Positions 50,619 to 58,351 of a stretch of 64,000 nt of DNA are shown here, piece after piece. How positions within the stretch are numbered: the stretch's first letter is position 1; every line of letters begins with the position of its first letter. Position numbers and translations under genes: made by a program. This DNA comes from Butyrivibrio proteoclasticus B316 (GTDB taxonomy: Bacteria > Bacillota > Clostridia > Lachnospirales > Lachnospiraceae): positions 2,718,001 through 2,782,000 of the forward strand of contig NC_014387.1 in assembly GCF_000145035.1 (NCBI RefSeq), read 5' to 3'. A model generated the notes under the pieces. It had not been told where the DNA came from. It saw only the letters and a list, made by a program, of their open reading frames with translations, and did no database searches.

Positions 50619-51668
50619 ATGAGTACATTTTCTATAGGGAGAAAGGCTGCTTCATTTATCAGCCTTATAGCAGGAATTGTGCTTGCGATAGCCGGTTTGG
50701 GATTGTCCATTGCTAAAACTGGTAATGCGCTAAGGGGAGCAATGCTGATAGTTGGCATAGTTTTATTCTTTATTGGATTATATCTTTTCCCAACACTTAA
50801 GCATCATCGTTCTATTATTAATTTCATTTTCCTGTTTCCACTTCTGTTTGCTTTTATGGTAACTGTTATCATTCCTCTTATTCTTGGTATCGGATATTCC
50901 TTTACCGACTGGGATGGTATCAGAATGAAAGGTATCGTTGGTATTTCCAACTATACCAGAATGTTTAAACAGCCCGCATTCTTGTGGTCAATTCTTTTAA
51001 CATTTTTATTTGTTGTGTTCAATATGATCCTTGTTAACCTTGTTGCCTTTTTACTTGCACTTCTATGCACTTCAAAGATCAAGGGTCTTGGATTTTTCAG
51101 AGCTGCTTATTTCCTTCCAAACCTTATCGGAGGAATTGTTCTTGGTTATATCTGGCAGTTCATTTTCAGTAATGTAGTAACTAAGTTCACTGGAACTTAC
51201 TCCATGCTTTCGGACACTAATACGGCTTTCCTTGCCATAATTATCGTATATATCTGGCAGTACGCAGGTTATATCATGCTCATCTACATCACAGGACTTA
51301 ACACTATTCCGGGCGATGTTCTTGAGGCGTCTGCCATCGACGGTGCTAACAAAACTCAGACTCTCTTTAACATCAAGCTTCCTATGATAGCACCTACTAT
51401 TACAATTTGTACTTTCCTCACACTTACATCTGCTTTCAAACAGTTCGATGTAAACCTTGCATTAACAAATGGTAAGGGCTCTGTACAGTTCCTTGGCTCA
51501 TATATAGCAAACGGAACCGAGATGCTCGCCCTTAACATTTACACAACTGCAGTTATCAACAATGATTACGCACTTGGTCAGGCCAAGGCTGTTCTCTTCT
51601 TTGTTATCCTCGCTGTAGTCTCAATTTTACAGGTACGTATTTCTAATAAGAAGGAGGTTGAATTATAA
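50619..51668 (+). CDS. Sugar ABC transporter permease (MalF type)
   Basis: 349 residues with about eight membrane helices; two extra N-terminal helices (about 10-50) precede the usual six. The EAA loop is DVLEASAIDGANKTQTLFNIKLP, about residues 230-252 (quoted in part as EASAIDGANKTQTLF), where the ATPase docks. AAAGGGGGATTACAC precedes the ATG. Its stop codon overlaps the next gene's ATG by one base (TAATG), so the two permeases are translationally coupled. Confidence 0.9.
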   Translation: MSTFSIGRKAASFISLIAGIVLAIAGLGLSIAKTGNALRGAMLIVGIVLFFIGLYLFPTLKHHRSIINFIFLFPLLFAFMVTVIIPLILGIGYSFTDWDGIRMKGIVGISNYTRMFKQPAFLWSILLTFLFVVFNMILVNLVAFLLALLCTSKIKGLGFFRAAYFLPNLIGGIVLGYIWQFIFSNVVTKFTGTYSMLSDTNTAFLAIIIVYIWQYAGYIMLIYITGLNTIPGDVLEASAIDGANKTQTLFNIKLPMIAPTITICTFLTLTSAFKQFDVNLALTNGKGSVQFLGSYIANGTEMLALNIYTTAVINNDYALGQAKAVLFFVILAVVSILQVRISNKKEVEL

Positions 51669-52537
51669 TGCATACCAAGGAAAAAACTTCCAGCGTAGTG
51701 ATCAGATTCATTATAGCTATCGTAATTGCAATATATGTATTATTTCCATTTTTCCTGCTTCTTATTAACTCAGGAAAAGCAACATCAGATATTACTGCTA
51801 ATCCTGTAAGTTTTGCCGGAGCAAGCTTCGGTCAGTTTGCCGAAAACATTCAGGCAGTAGTAAATGATCCTAACTTCATGTTCTTTACATCATTTGGTTC
51901 ATCTGCACTTATTACTGTTCTGTCTCTTGTTCTGCTCTCACTTTTTGGAGCTATGGCAGCATGGGTTATTTGTCGTAACAAGACAATTTGGTCAACAGTT
52001 ATCTACTTTACCTTCATCGCATCCATGATAATACCTTTCCAGGTAGTAATGCTTCCACTCATTTCTACTTTCCGTGATGTTGGTAAGTTTATTGGTATTC
52101 CAATGCTTCAGTCAGTTCCAGGTATTGTGTTCGCCTACCTGGGATTTGGCGGGGCAATGACAGTATTTATCTTAAACGGATTTATTAAGGGAGTTCCTTA
52201 TGACCTTGAAGAGGCAGCATCAATCGATGGATGCTCACCTGAGCAGACTTTCTTCCAGATCATCTTCCCTCTTCTTACTCCAGTAATTACCACTGTTACT
52301 ATTCTTAACGGTATGTGGATCTGGAACGACTACCTTCTTCCATCCATGATGCTTGGACAGAACGGTAAAGTAATGACTATTCCTATCGCAATTCAGAAAT
52401 TCGTAGGATCTTACGTTAAGAGCTGGGATAGAATTCTTCCCGCAGCACTTCTTGCTATCATTCCTATGATCATCATATTCCTGATTGCACAGAAGCAGAT
52501 CATGGAAGGTATGATCGAAGGCGCAGTCAAGGGATGA
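51668..52537 (+). CDS. Sugar ABC transporter permease (MalG type)
   Basis: 289 residues, six membrane helices, EAA loop DLEEAASIDGCSPEQTFFQI near residue 180. AAGAAGGAGG lies at the end of the preceding gene. With the MalF-type partner it forms the membrane channel of a CUT1 sugar importer. Last gene of the operon; a strong terminator follows at 52592. Confidence 0.9.
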   Translation: MHTKEKTSSVVIRFIIAIVIAIYVLFPFFLLLINSGKATSDITANPVSFAGASFGQFAENIQAVVNDPNFMFFTSFGSSALITVLSLVLLSLFGAMAAWVICRNKTIWSTVIYFTFIASMIIPFQVVMLPLISTFRDVGKFIGIPMLQSVPGIVFAYLGFGGAMTVFILNGFIKGVPYDLEEAASIDGCSPEQTFFQIIFPLLTPVITTVTILNGMWIWNDYLLPSMMLGQNGKVMTIPIAIQKFVGSYVKSWDRILPAALLAIIPMIIIFLIAQKQIMEGMIEGAVKG

Positions 52538-52591
52538 TGAGTATGCATAAATGCTTGTTTTCGTCTGCGTCGTAATTCATTAGAACTCATC

Positions 52592-52647
52592 AAAAAGAAC
52601 CATCTGACTTTCAGCGTTGTTCAAAGCAGTCAGATGGTTCTTTTTTC
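52592..52647 (+). terminator. Terminator of the sugar ABC operon
   Basis: AAAAAGAACCATCTGACT (52592-52609) and AGTCAGATGGTTCTTTTT (52628-52645) are perfectly complementary; T run at the end. Confidence 0.9.
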
Positions 52648-52650
52648 TTC

Positions 52651-52913
52651 ATTCTATGAATTATCTTCCTCGTCCGAGAACTGCGCATTTATGCATAGCT
52701 CTTCTAGTCTTTTATTCTAGCAATATACTTCATTGTCTGAGATCTGCACATTTATGTGCATAGCTCTACTGGTCTTTTATTCTTGCAATATACTTCATTG
52801 TCTGAGATCTGCACATTTATGTGTATAGTTCTTCTGGTCTTTTATTCTTGCAATATACTTCATTGTCTGAGATCTGCACATTTATGTGTATAGTTCTTCT
52901 GGTCTTTATTTCC
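52651..52913. repeat. 65-bp tandem repeat, about four copies
   Basis: Units begin at 52679 (62 bp, diverged), 52741, 52806 and 52871 (partial), with a diverged partial unit before the first. Copies from 52806 and 52871 are identical as far as they go; each includes GATCTGCACATTTATGTG, whose GCACAT-TT-ATGTGC core is palindromic in the 52741 copy. It lies between the ends of two convergent genes and has no ORF. Together with the two terminators it fills the 454-bp gap. Confidence 0.9.
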
Positions 52914-52921
52914 TATTGAAT

Positions 52922-52972
52922 AAAAGCCTACTGATACGTAAGAATTAATATTCTAAGTAACAGTAGGCTTTT
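52922..52972. terminator. Bidirectional terminator, mainly for manC
   Basis: AAAAGCCTACTG (52922-52933) pairs with CAGTAGGCTTTT (52961-52972); the loop contains a second small palindrome AGAAT-TAAT-ATTCT. T runs on both strands. Confidence 0.8.
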
Positions 52973-52991
52973 TATTCTTATAATTCAAATA

Positions 52992-54302
52992 TCACAGTTT
53001 ATATTTGGTCTTGTCCTCTACGCTTATCTCACTTCCAACCTGAACTTCGATGAGTTTAAGTTCTGTTTCAGCGCTGACAGTATGCTTACAACCGGCTTTC
53101 ATAGTGATGACATCACCAGGTTTAACTGATGTCTCTACGCCATCAATAACTGTCTGGCCTACTCCTGAGATAACAACCCATACCTCATCTCTGTGCTGAT
53201 GACTGTGGTAGTTCATAGCATGACCGGCATTAAGAGTAACCTTGATTGTCATACTGCCCGGCTCGACATCTATAACCTTAAAGCTTCCCCAGCTCTTCTC
53301 AGCAAACATGATCTGCTGTTCAATACCATCTACAAATGGCTTGATATAAGAACTCTGCTCTTTGTCAGATACAAGAATACCCTCGGGAGAAGCTGAAATA
53401 ACAACGTCTGTTAATCCCATTGCAAGAACAGGCACATCCATCTCATTTACTATGTGAACGCCCTTGCAGGTCTCATTCATGATACCCTTACCGACAACGC
53501 TCTCTTCCATAGCCTCTGTCAGTGTGTTCCATGTTCCAAGGTCCTTCCATTGCCCAGAGAAACGCATTACCTGGATCTTATCTTCTTTTTCTACTACAGC
53601 ATAGTCAAAAGAAATCTTGGTAAGTGTATCGTACTTGCTATATAAATCATGGTAGTCTGTAAAATCAATAAGTTCATGGGCCTTATCAAGAACGTATTTG
53701 AGCTTATATGCAAATACTCCGCCGTTCCAAAGAGCGCCCTGGCTAATATAATCCTTGGCAACATCTATAGTTGGTTTCTCTTTAAATGTTGATACAAGGC
53801 TCACATCTTCCTTGGATGATGGAATGATATAGCCATATTTCTCTGAAGGATATGTAGGCTCAATGCCCATGAGAACAAGGTTAGCCTCTCCCTTATCTGC
53901 CTGATCTGAAAGAGCCTTAAGAGCCTCAAAATACTCATCCTCAACATATGGATCTACAGGGCATACAACAACAGATTCATCTGCACTGATGCCAAGAACA
54001 TCAACAAGATAGCTGGTTGCAAGAGCAATTGCAGGAAATGTATCTCTTCTGCAAGGCTCAATTGATATTCCAACATCTGATCCAAGCTGATTGTGAATAG
54101 CTGATACCTGTGTCTTACTGGTTGCTATAGTAACAGAAGCATCCTTGTCTACCTTCTTGATCTGACGATAAACTCTCTGAACCATTGACTCATATGAGCC
54201 ATCCTCTGTCTTAAATATTTTAATAAACTGTTTGGACCTGATATCGTTGGAAAGTGGCCACAAACGTTTTCCTGATCCACCTGATAATAATACTATATTC
54301 AT
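52992..54302 (-). CDS. manC: Mannose-1-phosphate guanylyltransferase (ManC type, with cupin domain)
   Basis: 436 residues from ATG at 54302 (TTGGAGGTTATT upstream). Nucleotidyltransferase domain (1 to about 330) with LLSGGSGKRLWPLS (5-18) and WNGGVFAYK; then a beta-helix stretch and a C-terminal cupin (about 345-435) with AMNYHSHQHRDEVW, the metal-binding type-II mannose-6-phosphate isomerase fold. It makes GDP-mannose for polysaccharide or glycolipid synthesis. Slightly shorter than typical ManC (about 460-480). Its leader (54315-54400) can form alternative GCAAGC/GCTTGC stems. A 5' neighbour encodes an SGNH hydrolase. Confidence 0.85.
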   Translation of the reverse strand: MNIVLLSGGSGKRLWPLSNDIRSKQFIKIFKTEDGSYESMVQRVYRQIKKVDKDASVTIATSKTQVSAIHNQLGSDVGISIEPCRRDTFPAIALATSYLVDVLGISADESVVVCPVDPYVEDEYFEALKALSDQADKGEANLVLMGIEPTYPSEKYGYIIPSSKEDVSLVSTFKEKPTIDVAKDYISQGALWNGGVFAYKLKYVLDKAHELIDFTDYHDLYSKYDTLTKISFDYAVVEKEDKIQVMRFSGQWKDLGTWNTLTEAMEESVVGKGIMNETCKGVHIVNEMDVPVLAMGLTDVVISASPEGILVSDKEQSSYIKPFVDGIEQQIMFAEKSWGSFKVIDVEPGSMTIKVTLNAGHAMNYHSHQHRDEVWVVISGVGQTVIDGVETSVKPGDVITMKAGCKHTVSAETELKLIEVQVGSEISVEDKTKYKL

Positions 54303-54402
54303 AATAACCTCCAAAACCTATGTACATAATTTGCTTGCCCGCCTCCGGCAAATGAATTTGTATGCAAGCATCCATTCGCTTGCCGGTCTTGTGCAGCAAA
54401 AA

Positions 54403-54430
54403 GCCCTGAAAAGCACAAACCTTTCAGGGC
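54403..54430 (-). terminator. Terminator of the SGNH-hydrolase gene
   Basis: GCCCTGAAA (54403-54411) pairs with TTTCAGGGC (54422-54430); on the minus strand the stem is followed by TTTTTGC. It lies 46 nt past the stop. Confidence 0.85.
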
Positions 54431-54475
54431 CGGTACACTGCGAATAATTATATCACAAATCGCCAATTCGTAAAG

Positions 54476-55450
54476 TTAAATTTGCTGTCCAATTACTGAC
54501 ATATAATAGGAATATAAATTCTTGTAAGTTTCCTTATTATAATGAAGTCCATCATTGGTGCTATAGCCTGTCTGCATAAGATATGAATAGCTGTCTATCC
54601 AATGAACTCTCTCATCAAGGCCATTTTGAAGTGCAGCATTAAAGCTCTCTATCTGCGCATTAGATACACTACATGAACCTACCGGAGTAACTGAAGAATA
54701 ATAAACGGTAATTCCTGCGTTCTCCCAGGCATCTATATTGCTGTTGACAAGCTTGATATATTTGGATGCATTGGAAAGATCGTTGACGCCAAAATTGATG
54801 ATCATAACCGTTCCCTGACCTGCATATTTAGGAATCTGGCCAATTGCTGTATTCTTGAAATAGCTATAGCCTTCTCCGATCTTGGCAATATATGCCTTAT
54901 CCGTTGAACCTACTGCCAACTCCATCTGTACAGTTCTGGAATCACCAACAAACAAGTAAGGGATTCCCGGCATCTCATCAACCATATAGTCGCCTCTGAT
55001 ATACCCGATCAGATCCTTATATAACACCTCAAACCAGCCATTATCTGTAACGCCTGTAACATCCATCTCTGTTCCCCAGGCGACCTTGCCAATCCTGTCA
55101 TAATCTGTTCCTGCGCCGGCTCTGACATTAACTGTATCGCTGGCAAACATCTTGGCTACATTCTCATATTCAGTTACAGTAAAAGCTGTAAGCGTAAGCT
55201 CGGCAGCGTTTTCTTCCTTGGCTACAAGAGTGGTATCAAGATATTCCTCGTACTCATCTGCTGTCTCAGCAACTGCATTGCTAGTATAGTCAGTAATAGT
55301 TCTGACTACAGTCTCAGAAGAAAAGTCTGTAGCTGATAATGTCTCTATTTCCGGTTTGTTACTCATAGCCATTCCAAATCCGAGTGCAGTGCAAAAGACT
55401 GCAGAAAAGACTATGAGAATAATCAGGTTTTTCTTTTTTTCTTTATACAT
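54476..55450 (-). CDS. Membrane-anchored SH3b plus SGNH hydrolase
   Basis: About 324 residues from ATG at 55450 (AGGATTATGAAA upstream); the frame reaches 55477, whose ribosome site is weaker. A Lys-rich start and one hydrophobic helix anchor it outside the cell. An Ala/Glu/Thr-rich stalk leads to an SH3b domain (MFASDTVNVRAGAGTDYDRIG), then an SGNH esterase domain with GDSR (block I Ser), INFGVND (block III) and DGLHYNKE (block V, catalytic Asp-His). Such enzymes remove O-acetyl groups from cell wall or polysaccharides. A role in surface glycan editing beside manC fits. Confidence 0.82.
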   Translation of the reverse strand: MYKEKKKNLIILIVFSAVFCTALGFGMAMSNKPEIETLSATDFSSETVVRTITDYTSNAVAETADEYEEYLDTTLVAKEENAAELTLTAFTVTEYENVAKMFASDTVNVRAGAGTDYDRIGKVAWGTEMDVTGVTDNGWFEVLYKDLIGYIRGDYMVDEMPGIPYLFVGDSRTVQMELAVGSTDKAYIAKIGEGYSYFKNTAIGQIPKYAGQGTVMIINFGVNDLSNASKYIKLVNSNIDAWENAGITVYYSSVTPVGSCSVSNAQIESFNAALQNGLDERVHWIDSYSYLMQTGYSTNDGLHYNKETYKNLYSYYMSVIGQQI

Positions 55451-55536
55451 TTTCATAATCCTATTACTCTGTCGCATAAATAAAAAGTATTCCCCAACCA
55501 GTGAAATTTTACAATGGTCTTAACAATATGTCAAAT

Positions 55537-55565
55537 TTGACTAAAAACTATCAAGCTAATATAAT
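55537..55565 (+). promoter_or_regulatory. glmS promoter
   Basis: TTGACT (55537-55542), 17-bp spacer, TATAAT (55560-55565), leaving a leader of about 65 nt. GTCAAATTTGAC (55530-55541), a perfect 12-bp palindrome, overlaps the -35 and could be an operator. Confidence 0.75.
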
Positions 55566-55638
55566 ATAGCATGTCTTTTTATGGGCAAAATTTGACACTA
55601 TAATATAAGGAATAAACTAATACGCGATAGGAGATTAT

Positions 55639-57462
55639 ATGTGCGGAATAATTGGTTACATAGGAAAAAGAAGCACCAAGGAAATCCTTCTTGATTCTCT
55701 CGAGCTTCTTGAGTACAGAGGATATGACAGTGCCGGGATAGCTCTTTTCCCAAATGGTGCAGATGAACCTACTATCAGGAAGATTGCAGGCCGAGTTTCC
55801 AACTTAAGAGAAGTGTGTGGCGATGTTACTGATGAGGCCTGTGCCGGAATCGGCCATACACGCTGGGCTACACATGGTGGTGTCAGTGATGCAAACGCTC
55901 ACCCTCATCATCACGGCAGAGTTACCCTCGTTCATAATGGTATCATTGAGAACTACAAGGAACTTATCAAAGAGTATAACCTCAAGGATCAGCTTCTTTC
56001 AGAGACAGATACAGAAGTCGCTGCTTCTGTATTAGATCATTTCTATGATGGTGATCCTGAGACTGCAATCAGAGAGACAGTCAAGGTTTTAAAGGGCACT
56101 TTTGCTTTTGCTATTCTCTTTTCCGATCAGCCAGGCAAGATTTTTGCTGTACGTAATGTCAGCCCAATTGTTGTTGCAATGACAGACCACGGGGCTCTTC
56201 TTGCATCTGATGTTGCTGCTCTTGGTGTACACGCCAAGGAATACGCATTCCTTCCTGAATACCACGTAGCATGCCTTTCTTCTAAAGGCATCATCGTGCA
56301 TGATGAGAAGAGACATGAGGTTCCTCTCCAGCTCATGACTATTGACTGGGATACAAGCCGTGGAGGCAAGGGCGGATATCCTTTCTATATGGAAAAAGAA
56401 ATCCATGAACAGCCTGATGCTATTAAGGATACTGTTTCTCCTCACATTGTAAACGGCAAGACCTCTTTTGCAGAGGAAGGTATTCCTGATTCACTCTTTA
56501 GAGAAAATCAGAACATCGTGGTAATTGCCTGCGGAACAGCTATGCATGCCGGTCTTATCGGACAGCAGCTCTTCCACACTCTTGCTAACATCCATACTGA
56601 TGTAGCTATCGCTTCTGAATTTACATATACCAACCCTGTTATCAAGCCAGGAACTCTTGTTATCGCAGTTTCACAGTCAGGTGAGACAATCGATACACTT
56701 GAAGCTATCAAGTTTGCCAAGAAGAAGGGCGCCAAGGTTCTCTCTATTGTTAACGTTAAGGGTTCAACTATAGCAGATAACAGTGATTACTGCATTTATA
56801 CACATGCAGGCCCGGAAATTGCTGTAGCCAGCACTAAGGCTTTTACCAGCCAGGCCTCTGTTTTCTATCTTCTTGCTATACATGCAGCAAGACTTAACGG
56901 ACTTCTCTCAACTGAGGAAGTTGCACATTATTTAGACGAGCTTAACAGAATTCCTGAGATCATCACTCAGATTCTTGATAAGAAGTCATTTATCCAGAAG
57001 ATGACTAACAAGTTCCTCTCACACGATCAGGCATTTATGATTGGTCGAGGTCTTGACTATTCACTCCTTTTGGAGGGATCACTTAAGCTCAAGGAAATTT
57101 CATACATTCATTCAGAGGCTTATGCATCCGGAGAACTCAAGCATGGTACCATTGCCCTTATTACGAATGGTATTCCTGTTGTTGCTCTTGTAACACAGTC
57201 AGCGCTTGCTTCCAAAGAGTATTCAAACATCAGAGAGGTTCAGTCTCGTGGTGCCAGCGTACTTCTGATCACAAGACAGTCTCTGTACAAAGATATGAAC
57301 ATTCCTGAGGAAGACACTTTCATTCTTCCTGAAATGGATGACCTGTTCATGACATTCCCTGCAGCAGTTGTAATGCAGCTTATTGCTTACTACACATCTT
57401 CTGCCAAGGGCTACGATGTTGATAAGCCACGTAACCTTGCCAAGGTTGTTACAGTTGAATAA
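55639..57462 (+). CDS. glmS: Glucosamine-6-phosphate synthase (glutamine-hydrolysing)
   Basis: 607 residues, full length. Begins MCGIIGYIG with the N-terminal nucleophile C2 exposed after Met removal; glutaminase domain to about 240, then two SIS domains (about 285-410 and 455-600) with CGTAMHAG and SQSGETIDT sugar-phosphate loops, ending DKPRNLAKVVTVE. It converts fructose 6-phosphate and glutamine to glucosamine 6-phosphate, the entry to peptidoglycan. TAGGAGATTAT precedes the ATG. Unlike many Firmicutes, the leader is too short for a glmS ribozyme. Confidence 0.97.
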   Translation: MCGIIGYIGKRSTKEILLDSLELLEYRGYDSAGIALFPNGADEPTIRKIAGRVSNLREVCGDVTDEACAGIGHTRWATHGGVSDANAHPHHHGRVTLVHNGIIENYKELIKEYNLKDQLLSETDTEVAASVLDHFYDGDPETAIRETVKVLKGTFAFAILFSDQPGKIFAVRNVSPIVVAMTDHGALLASDVAALGVHAKEYAFLPEYHVACLSSKGIIVHDEKRHEVPLQLMTIDWDTSRGGKGGYPFYMEKEIHEQPDAIKDTVSPHIVNGKTSFAEEGIPDSLFRENQNIVVIACGTAMHAGLIGQQLFHTLANIHTDVAIASEFTYTNPVIKPGTLVIAVSQSGETIDTLEAIKFAKKKGAKVLSIVNVKGSTIADNSDYCIYTHAGPEIAVASTKAFTSQASVFYLLAIHAARLNGLLSTEEVAHYLDELNRIPEIITQILDKKSFIQKMTNKFLSHDQAFMIGRGLDYSLLLEGSLKLKEISYIHSEAYASGELKHGTIALITNGIPVVALVTQSALASKEYSNIREVQSRGASVLLITRQSLYKDMNIPEEDTFILPEMDDLFMTFPAAVVMQLIAYYTSSAKGYDVDKPRNLAKVVTVE

Positions 57463-57471
57463 ACATGTTAA

Positions 57472-57507
57472 AAAGCTCAGCCGGTTCGAAAACCAGCTGA
57501 GCTTTCT
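57472..57507 (+). terminator. Terminator of glmS
   Basis: AAAGCTCAGCCGGTT pairs with AACCAGCTGAGCTTT (one mismatch) around CGAA, followed by CTTAT. A weak T run but good stem. Confidence 0.75.
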
Positions 57508-57559
57508 TATAAATAATTAAATTACAAATCTAAAATACTAAAATCAGGTGCTATTCAAT

Positions 57560-58219
57560 TTATAACGCTGCCTGTTTAGCATCAAATATGGCCATAGCAG
57601 TATTCTTCCTGGCATGCTCTATCTTTTTATCCATTATAAAGCTAAGTGCTCTCGGGCCAATATTCTCAATCTCACAGCCAATGGCATTATAAGTACCAAT
57701 AGTAAACTCTCTTACTATTACTCCTCGAATAGTCATTTTAGCACTGTTTGCATCCTTGGCAAATTCCACCTTAACTTCATCGCCAATCTTAAATCCTGAA
57801 TTCTTGCCAACTATCAGTGAAATACCACGCATGGAAATATCATGTATAACAACACTTATATTAGCTGAATGGTTGATAACTGCATTTCCAATTATCTGCA
57901 CAGGATATCTCTCTGCCCTACGCTGATTGTCTGCAATAACGATTTCTCTTCCGGTAACAACATGGAAATCTGTCCCTGCAAAATCAACTCTGCTGATGGT
58001 GTCTGCCTGGAACATATGCTTGTCACCGGTAATTGACTCCTCATATTCAAAATTGGCATTTGAAATGATATCAAGCAATCTTCCATCGCAATACACCGGT
58101 GTAATAAGAAGGCCATCACCGTATCTGGTAAGAACAGTGGCTTCAACAGTGCGATTCTGATTGTTATGAACCATACTAATGGTTATTTTTGTTGCTTGCG
58201 GTATATCATATATTTTCAT
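57560..58219 (-). CDS. PilZ-domain cyclic di-GMP receptor (YcgR-like)
   Basis: 219 residues. An N-terminal YcgR-type beta domain (1 to about 98) is followed by a PilZ domain with both c-di-GMP signatures: RRAERYPVQI (RxxxR) and HDISMRGISL (DxSxxG). YcgR-like proteins slow flagellar motors or control polysaccharide synthesis when c-di-GMP rises. The GGDEF protein at 29925-31787 is a possible source of signal. No Shine-Dalgarno is visible before the ATG; AT-rich -10-like sequence lies just upstream. Confidence 0.88.
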   Translation of the reverse strand: MKIYDIPQATKITISMVHNNQNRTVEATVLTRYGDGLLITPVYCDGRLLDIISNANFEYEESITGDKHMFQADTISRVDFAGTDFHVVTGREIVIADNQRRAERYPVQIIGNAVINHSANISVVIHDISMRGISLIVGKNSGFKIGDEVKVEFAKDANSAKMTIRGVIVREFTIGTYNAIGCEIENIGPRALSFIMDKKIEHARKNTAMAIFDAKQAAL

Positions 58220-58351
58220 GGGAAATATAATATATCATAATTGTGAATAAATTGTGAATTAATTATAAAAACGATAATCCAAAATCCAGTTTCCACAATA
58301 TAATTTCACATACCCAATAGCTCTTTGAAAGTATGATTCTAAAGTTAGGCA

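Noticed and set aside
52651-52913. CRISPR array
   Set aside because: The whole 65-bp unit is repeated, including what would be spacers, so it is a plain tandem repeat.
55566-55638. glmS ribozyme or other riboswitch before glmS
   Set aside because: The leader is too short and lacks the conserved ribozyme core.
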